From positions 1-6,007 of the forward strand of contig JAQBNV010000079.1 in NCBI GenBank assembly GCA_028288395.1: a stretch of DNA of 6,007 nt, in the 5' to 3' direction. The first letter of the stretch is position 1; the number at the start of each line of letters is the position of its first letter. The translations under genes were made by a program, and so were the position numbers. This stretch comes from Adhaeribacter sp. (lineage in GTDB: Bacteria > Bacteroidota > Bacteroidia > Cytophagales > Hymenobacteraceae). The notes under the pieces were generated by a model, which had not been told where the DNA came from, did no database searches, and saw only the letters and a program-made list of their open reading frames with translations. This document shows, piece after piece, positions 5,580-6,007 of this stretch.

Positions 5580-6007
5580 ATGCGCAACCTGATTTTCTTA
5601 ATCTATTCGCTTACCGTTAGCTTGGCGGCTTTTGGCCAGTCCGAAATTGAATATTTTGACCAGCAATTCAGATTATTGCCCGATAAAGAAGGGGCGGCCT
5701 ATTATAAAACCACCCAATTCGACGACAAGGAAAAAAATAGTAAAACGGAGATTACCTACTTTATAACGGGTGAGAAACAGGCCGAAATTAAATATATCAA
5801 AACCCCCGGAGGCTTATTTTTACCCGCAGGTGTGGCCCGGAAGTGGTATAAAAACGGCCAGTTATATTATACCGCCCAGTACCGGCAAGGCAAAAAAGAA
5901 GGGGAGGCCGTGGGATACTACGCCAGCGGCAAACTAAAACGCCGCGAACATTTTAATAACGGGAAACTGGATAGTGGCGAATTTTTAAACGAGTACGGAA
6001 CGCCAAT
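5580..6007 (+). CDS. Secreted MORN-repeat protein, 5' part only; possibly TonB-like
   Basis: The reading frame opens at the ATG 5580-5582, 35 bases after the oxidoreductase stop, and stays open for 142 codons to the window end. The product begins with a signal peptide (MRNLIFLIYSLTVSLAAFGQ, about 1-19/20), so it is exported. Residues 21-75 form a charged region (IEYFDQQF, then AAYYKTTQF). Residues 84-140 contain MORN-2/YwqK-like units: WYKNGQLYYTAQYRQGKKEG, then YYASGKLKRREHFNNGKLDS. In Bacteroidota this layout (signal peptide, YFD start, MORN units) often continues into a C-terminal TonB domain with a following PxYPGG-type stretch; the missing 3' part would decide. No Shine-Dalgarno sequence precedes the start. 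The short gap allows co-transcription with the oxidoreductase, but no functional link is evident. Confidence 0.8.
   Translation, partial: MRNLIFLIYSLTVSLAAFGQSEIEYFDQQFRLLPDKEGAAYYKTTQFDDKEKNSKTEITYFITGEKQAEIKYIKTPGGLFLPAGVARKWYKNGQLYYTAQYRQGKKEGEAVGYYASGKLKRREHFNNGKLDSGEFLNEYGTP

Overview
The window looks like chromosomal DNA of a Bacteroidota bacterium, most likely Cytophagales/Hymenobacteraceae (an Adhaeribacter-like genome is my best guess). The reasons are a DUF5687-type ABC permease, a Tat-exported Gfo/Idh/MocA oxidoreductase, a secreted MORN-repeat protein, and start codons preceded by A/C-rich leaders instead of Shine-Dalgarno sequences. Coding DNA is moderately GC-balanced and the spacers are AT-rich. 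The taxonomic call is inference from gene content and style, not from a marker gene.

Layout. Positions 1-24 are probably the last codons of a plus-strand gene. A strong bidirectional hairpin terminator (48-81) separates it from a convergent small minus-strand gene (103-309, unknown acidic protein). A 438-base gene-free stretch (310-747) follows. It has two palindromes and several short open frames that look more protein-like than a normal spacer, so it may be a dispersed repeat or a gene remnant.

Positions 748-3019 hold an ABC export module: a 490-residue, roughly 12-helix permease of the DUF5687 type, then a 233-residue ATPase. The 97-base gap between them carries a 13-base direct repeat in an A/C-rich leader. 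The permease appears to be an internal duplication of two ABC-2-like halves, so one polypeptide could form the whole membrane channel with two copies of the ATPase. The substrate is unknown.

Two small unassigned integral membrane proteins follow (3226-3639 and 3782-4105), each with its own spacer. Next is a Tat-exported NAD(P)-binding sugar-type oxidoreductase (4240-5544). After a 35-base gap a secreted MORN-repeat protein begins (5580) and runs off the window end. It may be the N-terminal part of a TonB-type protein, but its C-terminus is not visible. All genes from 748 onward are on the plus strand, but only the permease/ATPase pair has a clear functional link. Spacers 3020-3225, 3640-3781 and 4106-4239 show no RNA gene and no convincing terminator. 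I see no CRISPR array, tRNA, rRNA, insertion sequence or complete mobile element.
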